A stretch of 6,037 nucleotides of DNA from Lachnospiraceae bacterium (lineage in GTDB: Bacteria > Bacillota_A > Clostridia > Lachnospirales > Lachnospiraceae): assembly GCA_003446335.1 (NCBI GenBank), contig DMAZ01000183.1, positions 1 to 6,037 on the forward strand, given 5' to 3'. A program made the position numbers and the translations under genes. The first letter of the stretch is position 1. Each line of letters begins with the position of its first letter. The notes under the pieces were generated by a model. It searched no databases, was not told the origin of the DNA, and saw only the letters and a list, made by a program, of their open reading frames with translations. Below are positions 1 to 5,417 of the stretch, piece after piece.

Positions 1-360
1 CTGAACTATTATGGTCAGATGATGGCGATGAAGTACCCGTTCATGCAGATGAAGAACGGAACCTCGGAGGAACTTTGCAGCTCTGACAGTGCGGGGACGG
101 CGGAGAATGTCGAAAAATATGAAATATGCGGGTCTCTCTGTACGGTCAGTGATGTGATAATAAGACAGGTTCCACTTGAAAATCCGGAAACAGGCGATAT
201 ACTTGTCTTTGAGCGGACGGGAGCCTATTCGGTAACGGAAGGTATCAGCCTTTTCCTGAGCCGTGACCTTCCCCGGATCTATGTTAAGAGCGGGGAGAAA
301 TTGACATTAATAAGAGAACAGATCAGAACGGAGGAAGTAAATTATGGAAGAACTTATTGA
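1..360 (+). CDS. PLP-dependent decarboxylase (DapDC/BtrK-like fold-type III), C-terminal part
   Basis: The reading frame is open from the first base, so this is the last 119 residues of a gene that begins outside the window; the internal ATGs near base 19 are not starts. The visible part matches the C-terminal beta domain of fold-type III PLP decarboxylases (diaminopimelate, ornithine and BtrK-type). CGSLCTVSDV (bases 127-156) corresponds to the family's C-x-S-x-D segment, with the catalytic cysteine at 139-141. GDILVFERTGAY (193-228) corresponds to the GD...GAY segment that contacts PLP. TEGISLFLSRDLP follows in place of the usual MxSNYN. Alanine racemases use a tyrosine at this domain and lack the cysteine motif, so decarboxylase fits better. 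The stop overlaps the carrier-protein gene by 17 bases, implying translational coupling. Substrate cannot be read from this fragment. A ligand that is carrier-bound, as for BtrK, is an inference from the neighbour. Family call is fairly sure; substrate is open. Confidence 0.75.
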   Translation: MNYYGQMMAMKYPFMQMKNGTSEELCSSDSAGTAENVEKYEICGSLCTVSDVIIRQVPLENPETGDILVFERTGAYSVTEGISLFLSRDLPRIYVKSGEKLTLIREQIRTEEVNYGRTY

Positions 361-568
361 GATCCTTGAAGATATTCAACCGGATGCGGACTATGAGACA
401 TGTGAGACATTGATCGACGATGGGATCCTGGACTCTTTTGCAATCCTCTCCATTATTACGGAGCTGCAGGATGAGTATGATATCCGCATTACACCGGCCG
501 AGATCGTACCGGCCAACTTTAATTCTGCAAAGGCCATTTATGCAATGGTAAAGAGGCTGCAGGGCTGA
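344..568 (+). CDS. Acyl carrier protein (DltC/BtrI-like, phosphopantetheine-binding)
   Basis: A 74-residue protein of the carrier-protein size class (about 75-85 residues). The 4'-phosphopantetheine attachment site is Ser31 in DDGILDSFAIL, at the start of the predicted helix 2. The protein is strongly acidic, with about 17 Asp/Glu against 4 Lys/Arg, typical of carriers. The C-terminal part (NFNSAKAIYAMVKRL) resembles the last helix of DltC and D-alanyl/aminoacyl carriers. The start ATG is preceded by GGAGGA at 330-335 with an 8-base spacing, inside the end of the upstream gene, which it overlaps by 17 bases. The MBOAT gene follows after 25 bases. It would carry the acyl or aminoacyl group as a thioester in the cytoplasm and present it to the MBOAT. 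The loading enzyme is not in the window. D-alanine, another amino acid or a decarboxylated amino acid are all possible cargo. Confidence 0.88.
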   Translation: MEELIEILEDIQPDADYETCETLIDDGILDSFAILSIITELQDEYDIRITPAEIVPANFNSAKAIYAMVKRLQG

Positions 569-593
569 ATCCAGTTAGAAAGGTAATTTCCGG

Positions 594-2081
594 ATGTCAT
601 TTGTATCAACAGCATTTCTTGCATTTGTGATCCTCTGCACAGCAGGGTATTATCTGATTCCGAAAAAGTATCAGTGGTGTTGGCTTCTGGCTTTTTCCTA
701 TATCTATTATCTGGCAGCCGGACCGGGATATATCATATTTCTTCTGTTCTCGACGGTGATCACCTTCATCGGGGGGCTTCGCGCGGAACAGGGGTCGAAG
801 GCAGCGGTACCGATTGTACTGCTGCTTGATTTTGGTGCGCTTGCGGTAATCAAGTACACCAATTTTTTTGCCGGTACCTTCGCGGGGATACTCGGTTTCG
901 AATTCCATGAACTGGATATCCTTCTGCCTCTGGGCATATCTTTTTATACGTTCCAGACAGCCGGCTATCTTCTGGATGTTCACTGGAAAAGGTGTAAGGC
1001 AGAGCATAATTTTCTGCATTTTGCTCTTTTCGTATCTTTCTTTCCCCAGATCATGCAGGGACCGATTTCAAGATACAGCCAGCTGGCAGGCCAGCTCTTT
1101 GAGGAACATTCCCTCGACTTGAAACGCATAGAGAGCGGGCTCTATCGTATCGCATGGGGATTTTTCAAAAAAATGGTCATAGCGGATAATGCCGCGCTCT
1201 ATGTCAGTTCCATCTTTGACAACTATATGACCATGAGAGGGTACGGCGTACTGGGGGTTCTTATGTACAGCGCTCAGCTCTATGCCGATTTCTCAGGCGG
1301 TATCGATATTGTAATAGGAATCGCGGAATGTCTGGGGATTACGCTCGCTGAGAATTTCCGGCAGCCTTTCTTTGCTGTTTCCATCAGTGATTTCTGGCAC
1401 AGATGGCATATCACGCTGGGGACCTGGATGAAAGATTACGTATTTTATCCTGTTTCCCTGTCAAAATGGATGGGAAATTTCGGAAAATGGTGCCGTAAGC
1501 ATTTAGGGAAGGACATCGGCCGCGCCATGCCGATCTGCGTGGGCAACATTATTGTCTTTCTGGTCGTCGGTGTGTGGCACGGACCGGCCTGGCATTATAT
1601 CGTATACGGCCTCTACAACGGTCTGATCATCGGTATCTCCGGTCTGCTGGCAAAGAATTACAGGAGCTGGAAAAAGAAGCTGAAGATCAATGATAAAGGA
1701 AAAGGCTTCAAACTGTTCCAGATCGTGCGCACATTCATACTGGTCAATATCAGCTGGTATCTGGACTGCTCCGGCAGTGTAGGGCAGGCTTTTATGATGT
1801 TCAGGGACAGTATACTTCGATTCAGGATTTCCGGTGAGGTCATTGATACATTTTATACGTGGTCAGGCTCACAGGGCGTAACGCTGGCGTGCATTATTTT
1901 CGGATGTGCCATAGTGTTCACCCACAGCATTATGAAAGAGAGGGGTATGGATGTACGGGCTGAGCTCCTGGCAAAGCCGGTCTACGTTCGATGTGCGGTT
2001 CTTTTTCTGCTGCTCATCAGCCTTGTTCTGATCGGCAACCAGCCGCTGTCCGTGGGAGGATTTATATATGCGAATTTCTAA
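594..2081 (+). CDS. MBOAT-family O-acyltransferase (DltB/AlgI/PatA-like)
   Basis: A 495-residue polytopic membrane protein, AlgI/PatA-like in length (DltB is shorter, near 400). Hydrophobic segments lie near residues 2-22, 31-62, 71-90, 140-155, 315-350, 376-391, 427-446 and 466-484. Family signatures occur in order: LPLGISFYTFQ (111-121), QGPISRY (155-161), YADFSGGIDI (230-239), DFWHRWHITLGTW (266-278), and GVWHGPAWHY (326-335) with the expected catalytic His329 in the membrane. Such proteins pass an acyl group from a cytoplasmic donor across the membrane to an acceptor. The gene lies between a carrier protein and an SGNH-like protein, the Dlt/Alg/Pat arrangement, so the carrier is the likely donor. 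The C-terminus is FIYANF (490-495), resembling the DltX-type motif whose tyrosine is acylated. The start at 594 is supported by GAAAGG at 578-583, 10 bases upstream. The 3' end overlaps the next gene by 14 bases. Family call is secure; acyl group and acceptor are unknown. Confidence 0.95.
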   Translation: MSFVSTAFLAFVILCTAGYYLIPKKYQWCWLLAFSYIYYLAAGPGYIIFLLFSTVITFIGGLRAEQGSKAAVPIVLLLDFGALAVIKYTNFFAGTFAGILGFEFHELDILLPLGISFYTFQTAGYLLDVHWKRCKAEHNFLHFALFVSFFPQIMQGPISRYSQLAGQLFEEHSLDLKRIESGLYRIAWGFFKKMVIADNAALYVSSIFDNYMTMRGYGVLGVLMYSAQLYADFSGGIDIVIGIAECLGITLAENFRQPFFAVSISDFWHRWHITLGTWMKDYVFYPVSLSKWMGNFGKWCRKHLGKDIGRAMPICVGNIIVFLVVGVWHGPAWHYIVYGLYNGLIIGISGLLAKNYRSWKKKLKINDKGKGFKLFQIVRTFILVNISWYLDCSGSVGQAFMMFRDSILRFRISGEVIDTFYTWSGSQGVTLACIIFGCAIVFTHSIMKERGMDVRAELLAKPVYVRCAVLFLLLISLVLIGNQPLSVGGFIYANF

Positions 2082-3036
2082 GGGGCGCATAATTTGCACA
2101 ATTGCGGCATTTTTCGCAGTGCTGACAGCCTTCAATATGGTCATGAATTATCTTCTGATTCCATATTCCTTCACGCGGATGAAGGTACATTATCTGGAGA
2201 CGGAGACCTGCGATGACCTGATTCTCGGTTCTTCACATGCGGGAACCAATATAGATGCCTCACTTCTTGAAAGCGTTACAGGACGAAAGACTTTCAATGC
2301 GGCCCAGGGGGAACAGTATCCTGTGGACAGTTTCTATCTTCTTAAAGATGCCGCCATCGACCATAAACCGAAACGCGTACTATACGAATTCGATCCGACT
2401 TACTGGCTCGTTTCGCAGGAAATTGACTCAGCCTATGCGGGAATGTTCTATGAAATGCGCATGTCGCCGGTCAAACTACAGTATTTCTTCGATAAAATGT
2501 GGTCGGCGGATTTCCGTACGTGGACAGCACCCTGGTATTTTTACCGCAGACAGATAGGGGATATTTCGGCAAATCTTTATACGAAAAAGACGGATAACTA
2601 CAAGAACTACGGGACGGCTACATTTGATTCTGATACCCAGACTGTTCGGGAGGATGGTTTTATTGCTGTCAAACCGGGCAGATGGGAGGACGAGATCACC
2701 GTTCGCGAATGGAGCGATGAGACAATTCAGAAAGATGATGAGAGGTTCTTTGAACGAATCGCCAAGTTCTGCCGTCAGGAGGGAATTGAACTGGTCGTCG
2801 TGACGACGCCCGTTCCCGCGGGGACTTATGAAGCGGGCAGGGAGAACTTTGATGCGGCTGCCGCCCATATGAAGGACCTGGCGGAAAAATACGGCTTTGA
2901 GTATCTTTGTTACAACGGTGATGCCCTGCAGGATAAGAGTTTGACGGGAGAGGAGCAGTATGCGGACTGGGACGGACATATGTATGAGGAGGCTGCGGAC
3001 CGGTTCACGGAGCTTCTTGCCAAAGATTTGATCTGA
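2068..3036 (+). CDS. Membrane-anchored SGNH-like protein (DltD-like partner of MBOAT)
   Basis: A 322-residue protein with one N-terminal hydrophobic segment (about residues 8-30) after a basic MRISKGR start. This fits an uncleaved anchor with the rest outside the cell. DDLILGSSHAGTNID (49-63) matches SGNH/GDSL block I, Ser56 being the likely nucleophile in GSSH. A Rossmann-like strand ELVVVTTPVP (241-250) follows, and near the C-terminus WDGHM (301-305) could supply the Asp/His pair, with His304 as candidate base. SGNH proteins paired with MBOATs (DltD, AlgJ/AlgX type) complete acyl transfer to the extracellular polymer. This one is not close enough to DltD for me to give that symbol. GGGAGGA at 2054-2060, seven bases before the ATG, sits inside the MBOAT gene, so translation is probably coupled. 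It is the last gene of the operon, with a terminator five bases after its stop. SGNH assignment rests on block I and the C-terminal histidine; the middle (120-230) is unfamiliar. Confidence 0.75.
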   Translation: MRISKGRIICTIAAFFAVLTAFNMVMNYLLIPYSFTRMKVHYLETETCDDLILGSSHAGTNIDASLLESVTGRKTFNAAQGEQYPVDSFYLLKDAAIDHKPKRVLYEFDPTYWLVSQEIDSAYAGMFYEMRMSPVKLQYFFDKMWSADFRTWTAPWYFYRRQIGDISANLYTKKTDNYKNYGTATFDSDTQTVREDGFIAVKPGRWEDEITVREWSDETIQKDDERFFERIAKFCRQEGIELVVVTTPVPAGTYEAGRENFDAAAAHMKDLAEKYGFEYLCYNGDALQDKSLTGEEQYADWDGHMYEEAADRFTELLAKDLI

Positions 3037-3040
3037 CAGA

Positions 3041-3065
3041 AACGGCGCGGTCGCGCCGTTTTTTT
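3041..3065 (+). terminator. Rho-independent terminator of the Dlt-like operon
   Basis: A GC-rich perfect stem AACGGCGC / GCGCCGTT (3041-3048 and 3053-3060) closes a GGTC tetraloop. The stem's last two T residues run on into five more, giving seven U in the transcript (3059-3065). It begins four bases after the stop of the SGNH-like gene. It is the strongest terminator in the window and sets the 3' boundary of the operon. The reverse strand lacks a long T run after the stem, so it should mainly act in the forward direction. Confidence 0.93.
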
Positions 3066-3164
3066 ATGGGTTCGCCCGGCGGCGCACGTTGCGGCAGGAA
3101 CGCTGAGGCGTTCTTGGAATTACAGGGAAGCTTTGATCTGTTCTGCGGTGTATAACGAAAATGC

Positions 3165-3198
3165 TTTACACATTACGTGCATTCAGTGATTTTATATG
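3165..3198 (+). promoter_or_regulatory. Possible promoter for the flavodoxin gene
   Basis: TTTACA at 3165-3170 matches five of six bases of the -35 consensus. The best -10-like sequences, TTATAT (3192-3197) or GATTTT (3188-3193), are either 21 bases away or poor matches. The preceding terminator implies a new promoter is needed between 3066 and 3260, and this is the most plausible location. The exact elements are uncertain. AATGC (3160-3164) and GCATT (3179-3183) form a small inverted repeat around the -35 box. Confidence 0.35.
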
Positions 3199-3261
3199 TT
3201 AAACTTTGCTTATGAAAAAGTCCGTGTACTGTCTGGAGCCCGGAGATAAAAGAATAAAAGG

Positions 3262-3268
3262 AAGGTGG
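3262..3268 (+). promoter_or_regulatory. Ribosome binding site deciding the flavodoxin start
   Basis: AAGGTGG lies six bases before the ATG at 3275 within a purine-rich run (AAAAGGAAGGTGGGA). The frame stays open upstream to a TTG at 3206 and an ATG at 3212, but those have no ribosome site, and the extra 23 residues are not part of the flavodoxin fold. This fixes the start at 3275. Confidence 0.8.
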
Positions 3269-3274
3269 GATAGT

Positions 3275-3697
3275 ATGAGTAAAGTAGCGATTATTTACTA
3301 CAGTCAGACCGGCAACACGAAAGCAATGGCGGAAGGAATCGCGGAAGGTGTCCGCGCAAATGGCGGCGAAGCCACTCTTTATATTCCTCAGGAAGTAAAA
3401 CCGTACATGGTCCGGGACTGCAGCGCAATTGCTCTCGGATGTCCGGCGATGCGATTTGAACAGCTGGATGATGATATTTTCGAGCCTGCCTACGAAGCGA
3501 TCAAACCGGAATTCCCCGGCAAAAAAATAGCGCTGTTCGGATCTTACGGATGGGGCGGCGGAGAATGGATGCGCACCTGGGAAGACGAGATTCAGAAAGA
3601 GGGCATTCAGCTCGCTGCCGAGAGTGTGATCTGCTGCGAGACCCCGAACAGCGAGGTCATGGAAGAGTGCAGACAGCTTGGCAGAAAACTGAGCTGA
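3275..3697 (+). CDS. Short-chain flavodoxin
   Basis: A 140-residue cytoplasmic FMN electron carrier, the normal length for short-chain flavodoxins. The FMN phosphate loop is SQTGNT (residues 10-15) after the first strand VAIIYY. The 50s loop is LGCPAMRFEQL (54-64), and the 90s loop GSYGWGGGEWMRTWED (89-104) carries the aromatic Tyr91/Trp93 that stack on the isoalloxazine ring. It carries low-potential electrons, often replacing ferredoxin when iron is scarce; its partner cannot be told from here. It stands alone after a terminator, so it is likely monocistronic. Its stop lies three bases from the stop of the convergent TetR-family gene. I see no link in the sequence to the Dlt-like operon. 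Function is secure at family level. Confidence 0.95.
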   Translation: MSKVAIIYYSQTGNTKAMAEGIAEGVRANGGEATLYIPQEVKPYMVRDCSAIALGCPAMRFEQLDDDIFEPAYEAIKPEFPGKKIALFGSYGWGGGEWMRTWEDEIQKEGIQLAAESVICCETPNSEVMEECRQLGRKLS

Positions 3698-3710
3698 ACA
3701 TTATTTTTTT
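3674..3710 (+). terminator. Possible weak terminator at the end of the flavodoxin gene
   Basis: An 8-bp stem CAGCTTGG / CTGAGCTG including two G-U pairs (3674-3681 and 3689-3696) overlaps the last codons of the flavodoxin gene. A T7 run follows at 3704-3710. The seven-base gap between stem and T run is longer than in a good intrinsic terminator, so this is tentative. The T run itself lies in the 3' end of the convergent tetR-family gene. Confidence 0.3.
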
Positions 3711-4315
3711 GATGGTATTATGACCGTTCTGTTAAGTCCGTAGAGGGTCAGGCTGCCGGCAAGATCTGTGAATTCATCCAGAGAAATGTCACCCGGTTCG
3801 GCAATCCAGCAGGATACCATGGAAAGAATTCCGGCCGCGACGTATTGGGACATGAGCGTGAGTCTTGCAAGTTCATGGTGATCGTTTATTTCTACTTCTA
3901 CCTGGGACATAATGATGTCCACGACAAGCGCCTGGACTTTTCCGAGAAGGTGGGCCAGCTGCCCGCACTGATTCAGCAGGTGATAAACTTCAAAGTCATC
4001 CCTTACCAGCTGATTGAACTTGTCAAAGAAATCCCGGGCGGAAAATGTTGTTGACTTTAAATTCAATGTTGAAAAGAGCGGTCTGAATTTGTCAATGAGT
4101 TCCGTTTCAATTTCTTCCAGAAGGTCTTCTACTCCGTCATAGTAAGTGTAGAAGGTCTTACGATTGATTCCGGCTTCATTTGCAATATCCGTGATGGTGA
4201 TTTTCCCGTAGTCTTTTTTCTGAAGTTCCGCGAAGAAAGCTTCACGGATTGCTTTTTTGGATCGGATGACACGTTTGTCCTGATAGTTTGAGCTGTCTGA
4301 ATACGTTCTGTTCAT
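3701..4315 (-). CDS. TetR/AcrR-family transcriptional regulator
   Basis: A 204-residue protein of normal TetR-family length. The N-terminal DNA-binding domain spans about residues 18-62. RSKKAIREAFFAELQ forms helix 1, and ITITDIANEAGINRKTFYTYY (39-59) is a textbook TetR helix-turn-helix with recognition helix NRKTFYTYY. The C-terminal domain (65-204) is all-helical and variable, as expected for ligand binding and dimerisation; it resembles the DhaS-like subgroup, but the ligand cannot be inferred. The ATG at 4315 has a modest ribosome site, GGGTG, seven bases upstream (plus-strand 4323-4327). It is convergent with the flavodoxin gene (three-base gap) and divergent from the DegV-family gene. 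A perfect inverted repeat 66 bases upstream of the start is a candidate operator, suggesting autoregulation. Whether it controls degV-guaA or the flavodoxin gene is unresolved. Confidence 0.93.
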   Translation of the reverse strand: MNRTYSDSSNYQDKRVIRSKKAIREAFFAELQKKDYGKITITDIANEAGINRKTFYTYYDGVEDLLEEIETELIDKFRPLFSTLNLKSTTFSARDFFDKFNQLVRDDFEVYHLLNQCGQLAHLLGKVQALVVDIIMSQVEVEINDHHELARLTLMSQYVAAGILSMVSCWIAEPGDISLDEFTDLAGSLTLYGLNRTVIIPSKK

Positions 4316-4380
4316 GAAATTACACCCGGCTTTTCTATGCGTGGGGAGAAGAAAAATGATCTCTGGTCAGTAAATGATCG

Positions 4381-4405
4381 GAAACACAGAGTAAAAATGT
4401 GTTTC
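4381..4405. promoter_or_regulatory. Candidate TetR-family operator (inverted repeat)
   Basis: GAAACACA (4381-4388) and TGTGTTTC (4398-4405) are perfect inverted repeats separated by nine bases, a 25-bp site with half-site centres 17 bp apart. It lies in the divergent region between the tetR-family and DegV-family genes, 66 bases upstream of the regulator's ATG and 30 bases upstream of the degV -35 box. The position favours autoregulation of the regulator, with an upstream effect on degV possible. A direct repeat AAATGATC (4354-4361 and 4372-4379) lies beside it. Confidence 0.5.
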
Positions 4406-4434
4406 TTAAGAGACATCCATTCATTTTCTGCCCA

Positions 4435-4463
4435 TTGTAAGTGCTACCTCTCATAATTATAAT
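4435..4463 (+). promoter_or_regulatory. Sigma-A promoter of the degV-guaA operon
   Basis: TTGTAA (4435-4440, four of six consensus bases, including TTG) and a perfect TATAAT (4458-4463) are separated by the ideal 17 bases. Transcription should begin near 4470, giving a leader of about 42 bases to the ATG at 4512. No terminator lies between the DegV-family gene and guaA, so this promoter probably drives both. Confidence 0.85.
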
Positions 4464-4498
4464 GAGTCTGTTTCTGAAAAGCAACAGATGTTACTTAC

Positions 4499-4506
4499 AG
4501 GGAGGT
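4499..4506 (+). promoter_or_regulatory. Ribosome binding site deciding the DegV start
   Basis: AGGGAGGT ends five bases before the ATG at 4512. An in-frame ATG at 4488 would place this ribosome site inside the coding sequence and would add eight residues ahead of the conserved N-terminal strand. The start at 4512 is therefore preferred. Confidence 0.88.
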
Positions 4507-4511
4507 ATTTC

Positions 4512-5399
4512 ATGAATAATTATGTGATTTTTACAGATGCGTCAGCTGACGTTGACAGAAAATACGTGGCTGCTCACGATATACGTTTCGTGCCTATGCA
4601 TTATACACTTGGAGCAGAGGACCGTACGACGATGGGACCGGAGAAGGAAGATCTTCTTTCAGCCTTTTACAACGGCCAGCGCGGCGGTGACCTCACACAG
4701 ACGAGTCAGATCGCGCCGCAGGTCTATATCGACCATTTTGAGCCGGAACTGAAGGAAGGACGGGATATCATCTATCTTTCCCTTTCCAGCGGAATAACCA
4801 AGACTTTTGACAGTGTGCAGATCGCGAGAGCAGCGATGGAAGAAAAATATCCGGATGCGCATATTTATCCTGTCGATACACTCGGTGCCGCAGGAAGTAT
4901 GGGAATTATGGTCGAGCGGGCAGCCGATAACCGTGAGGCCGGGATGGATATCGAAGCAAATGTCGCTGATCTTGAAGCGCGGTCTCATGAGAGCATTATT
5001 CTCTTAATGGTCGATGATCTCATGTACCTGAAAAGAGGAGGACGTCTTCCGGCATCTTCGGCTGTACTCGGAACGGTCCTCGGGGTAAAACCGATCATGT
5101 TCCTGGAACCGCAGGGCAAATTGCTTCCCATAACGAAAAAGAGGGGAGAAAAGATTGCTCTGAAGGAAATGCTGCGGCTGTATTTTGCAACCAGAAAGAA
5201 GGACATAAGCAATCGTATTTATATTTCCCACGGAGACTGTGAGGATCGCGTTAAAAATCTTTCCCGGATGATCCATGAGGTCGATCCGGATGTAGATATC
5301 GTTCCTGTCATGATGAGCCCGATCATAGGTGCTCATACAGGTCCCGGTATGATTTCAATATGCTATTTCGGAGATAAGGATCATATGCTGGACAATTAA
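4512..5399 (+). CDS. DegV-family fatty-acid-binding protein (FakB-like)
   Basis: A 295-residue cytoplasmic protein, within the usual 275-295 range of DegV proteins. Family motifs appear in order: FTDASADV (7-14), the TQTSQI loop (62-67), LSLSSGITKTFDS (89-101) with the fatty-acid-carboxylate serine in SSG, VDTLGAAGSMG (121-131), LMYLKRGGRLP (170-180), and IGAHTGPGM (272-280) with the conserved histidine. FakB-type members bind a fatty acid and present it to the FakA kinase for phosphorylation and incorporation into phospholipid. No fakA is in the window, and many genomes carry several DegV paralogues of unknown ligand. A strong promoter lies 49 bases upstream of the start, and guaA begins 18 bases after the stop. 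The divergent TetR-family gene could regulate it, though the candidate operator is upstream of the promoter core. Family is secure; ligand unknown. Confidence 0.95.
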   Translation: MNNYVIFTDASADVDRKYVAAHDIRFVPMHYTLGAEDRTTMGPEKEDLLSAFYNGQRGGDLTQTSQIAPQVYIDHFEPELKEGRDIIYLSLSSGITKTFDSVQIARAAMEEKYPDAHIYPVDTLGAAGSMGIMVERAADNREAGMDIEANVADLEARSHESIILLMVDDLMYLKRGGRLPASSAVLGTVLGVKPIMFLEPQGKLLPITKKRGEKIALKEMLRLYFATRKKDISNRIYISHGDCEDRVKNLSRMIHEVDPDVDIVPVMMSPIIGAHTGPGMISICYFGDKDHMLDN

Positions 5400-5417
5400 A
5401 AACAGAAAGGAGAATTC

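Larger units (their letters stand above)
3066..3274. other. Intergenic region between the operon terminator and the flavodoxin gene
   Basis: About 210 bases without a convincing gene. It contains a second hairpin at 3096-3115 (AGGAACGC / GCGTTCTT around a TGAG loop, one G-U pair) that lacks a U run, so it is not a terminator by itself. A 20-codon open frame lies on the minus strand at 3120-3182, without a visible ribosome site. An AT-rich stretch at 3165-3200 is the likely flavodoxin promoter zone. The rest shows no structure I can name. Confidence 0.6.
4316..4511. other. Divergent intergenic region between the regulator and DegV-family genes
   Basis: 196 bases holding the candidate operator (4381-4405), an 18-bp-spaced direct repeat AAATGATC, the degV promoter (4435-4463) and the degV leader. 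I could not identify a convincing -35/-10 pair for the minus-strand regulator; its promoter must lie here because its gene has no other upstream sequence. The degV leader includes a short 6-bp stem TCTGTT / AACAGA (4467-4472 and 4483-4488) just before the ribosome site. No riboswitch-like architecture is apparent. Confidence 0.6.

Noticed and set aside
1..360. Alanine racemase as the identity of the left-edge gene, which would make the operon a plain D-alanylation system
   Set aside because: The C-terminal fragment has the cysteine-containing CxxSD segment of decarboxylases, not the racemase tyrosine motif. Without the N-terminal barrel this remains a judgement.
606..1122. Overlapping open frames on both strands inside the MBOAT gene
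   Set aside because: They have no ribosome sites and no recognisable domains, and the MBOAT frame has family motifs throughout.
2476..2979. Long minus-strand open frame of 167 codons opposite the SGNH-like gene
   Set aside because: Its sequence has no recognisable motif and lies wholly within a gene with coherent motifs on the other strand; it is an antisense shadow.
3196..3249. Possible 17-codon leader peptide upstream of the flavodoxin gene
   Set aside because: No ribosome site, no run of regulatory codons and no attenuator structure after it; it probably overlaps the promoter.
3206..3274. Upstream extension of the flavodoxin frame from a TTG or from an ATG at 3212
   Set aside because: No ribosome site precedes those codons, the added 23 residues do not belong to the flavodoxin fold, and a good ribosome site directly precedes the ATG at 3275.
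4488..4511. Earlier in-frame ATG for the DegV-family protein
   Set aside because: The strong ribosome site at 4499-4506 would lie inside the coding sequence; the ATG at 4512 has correct spacing and gives the normal DegV N-terminus.
4464..4511. Riboswitch (purine or other) in the degV-guaA leader
   Set aside because: The leader is only about 42 bases, too short for a purine riboswitch, and shows only a 6-bp stem with a 10-base loop.
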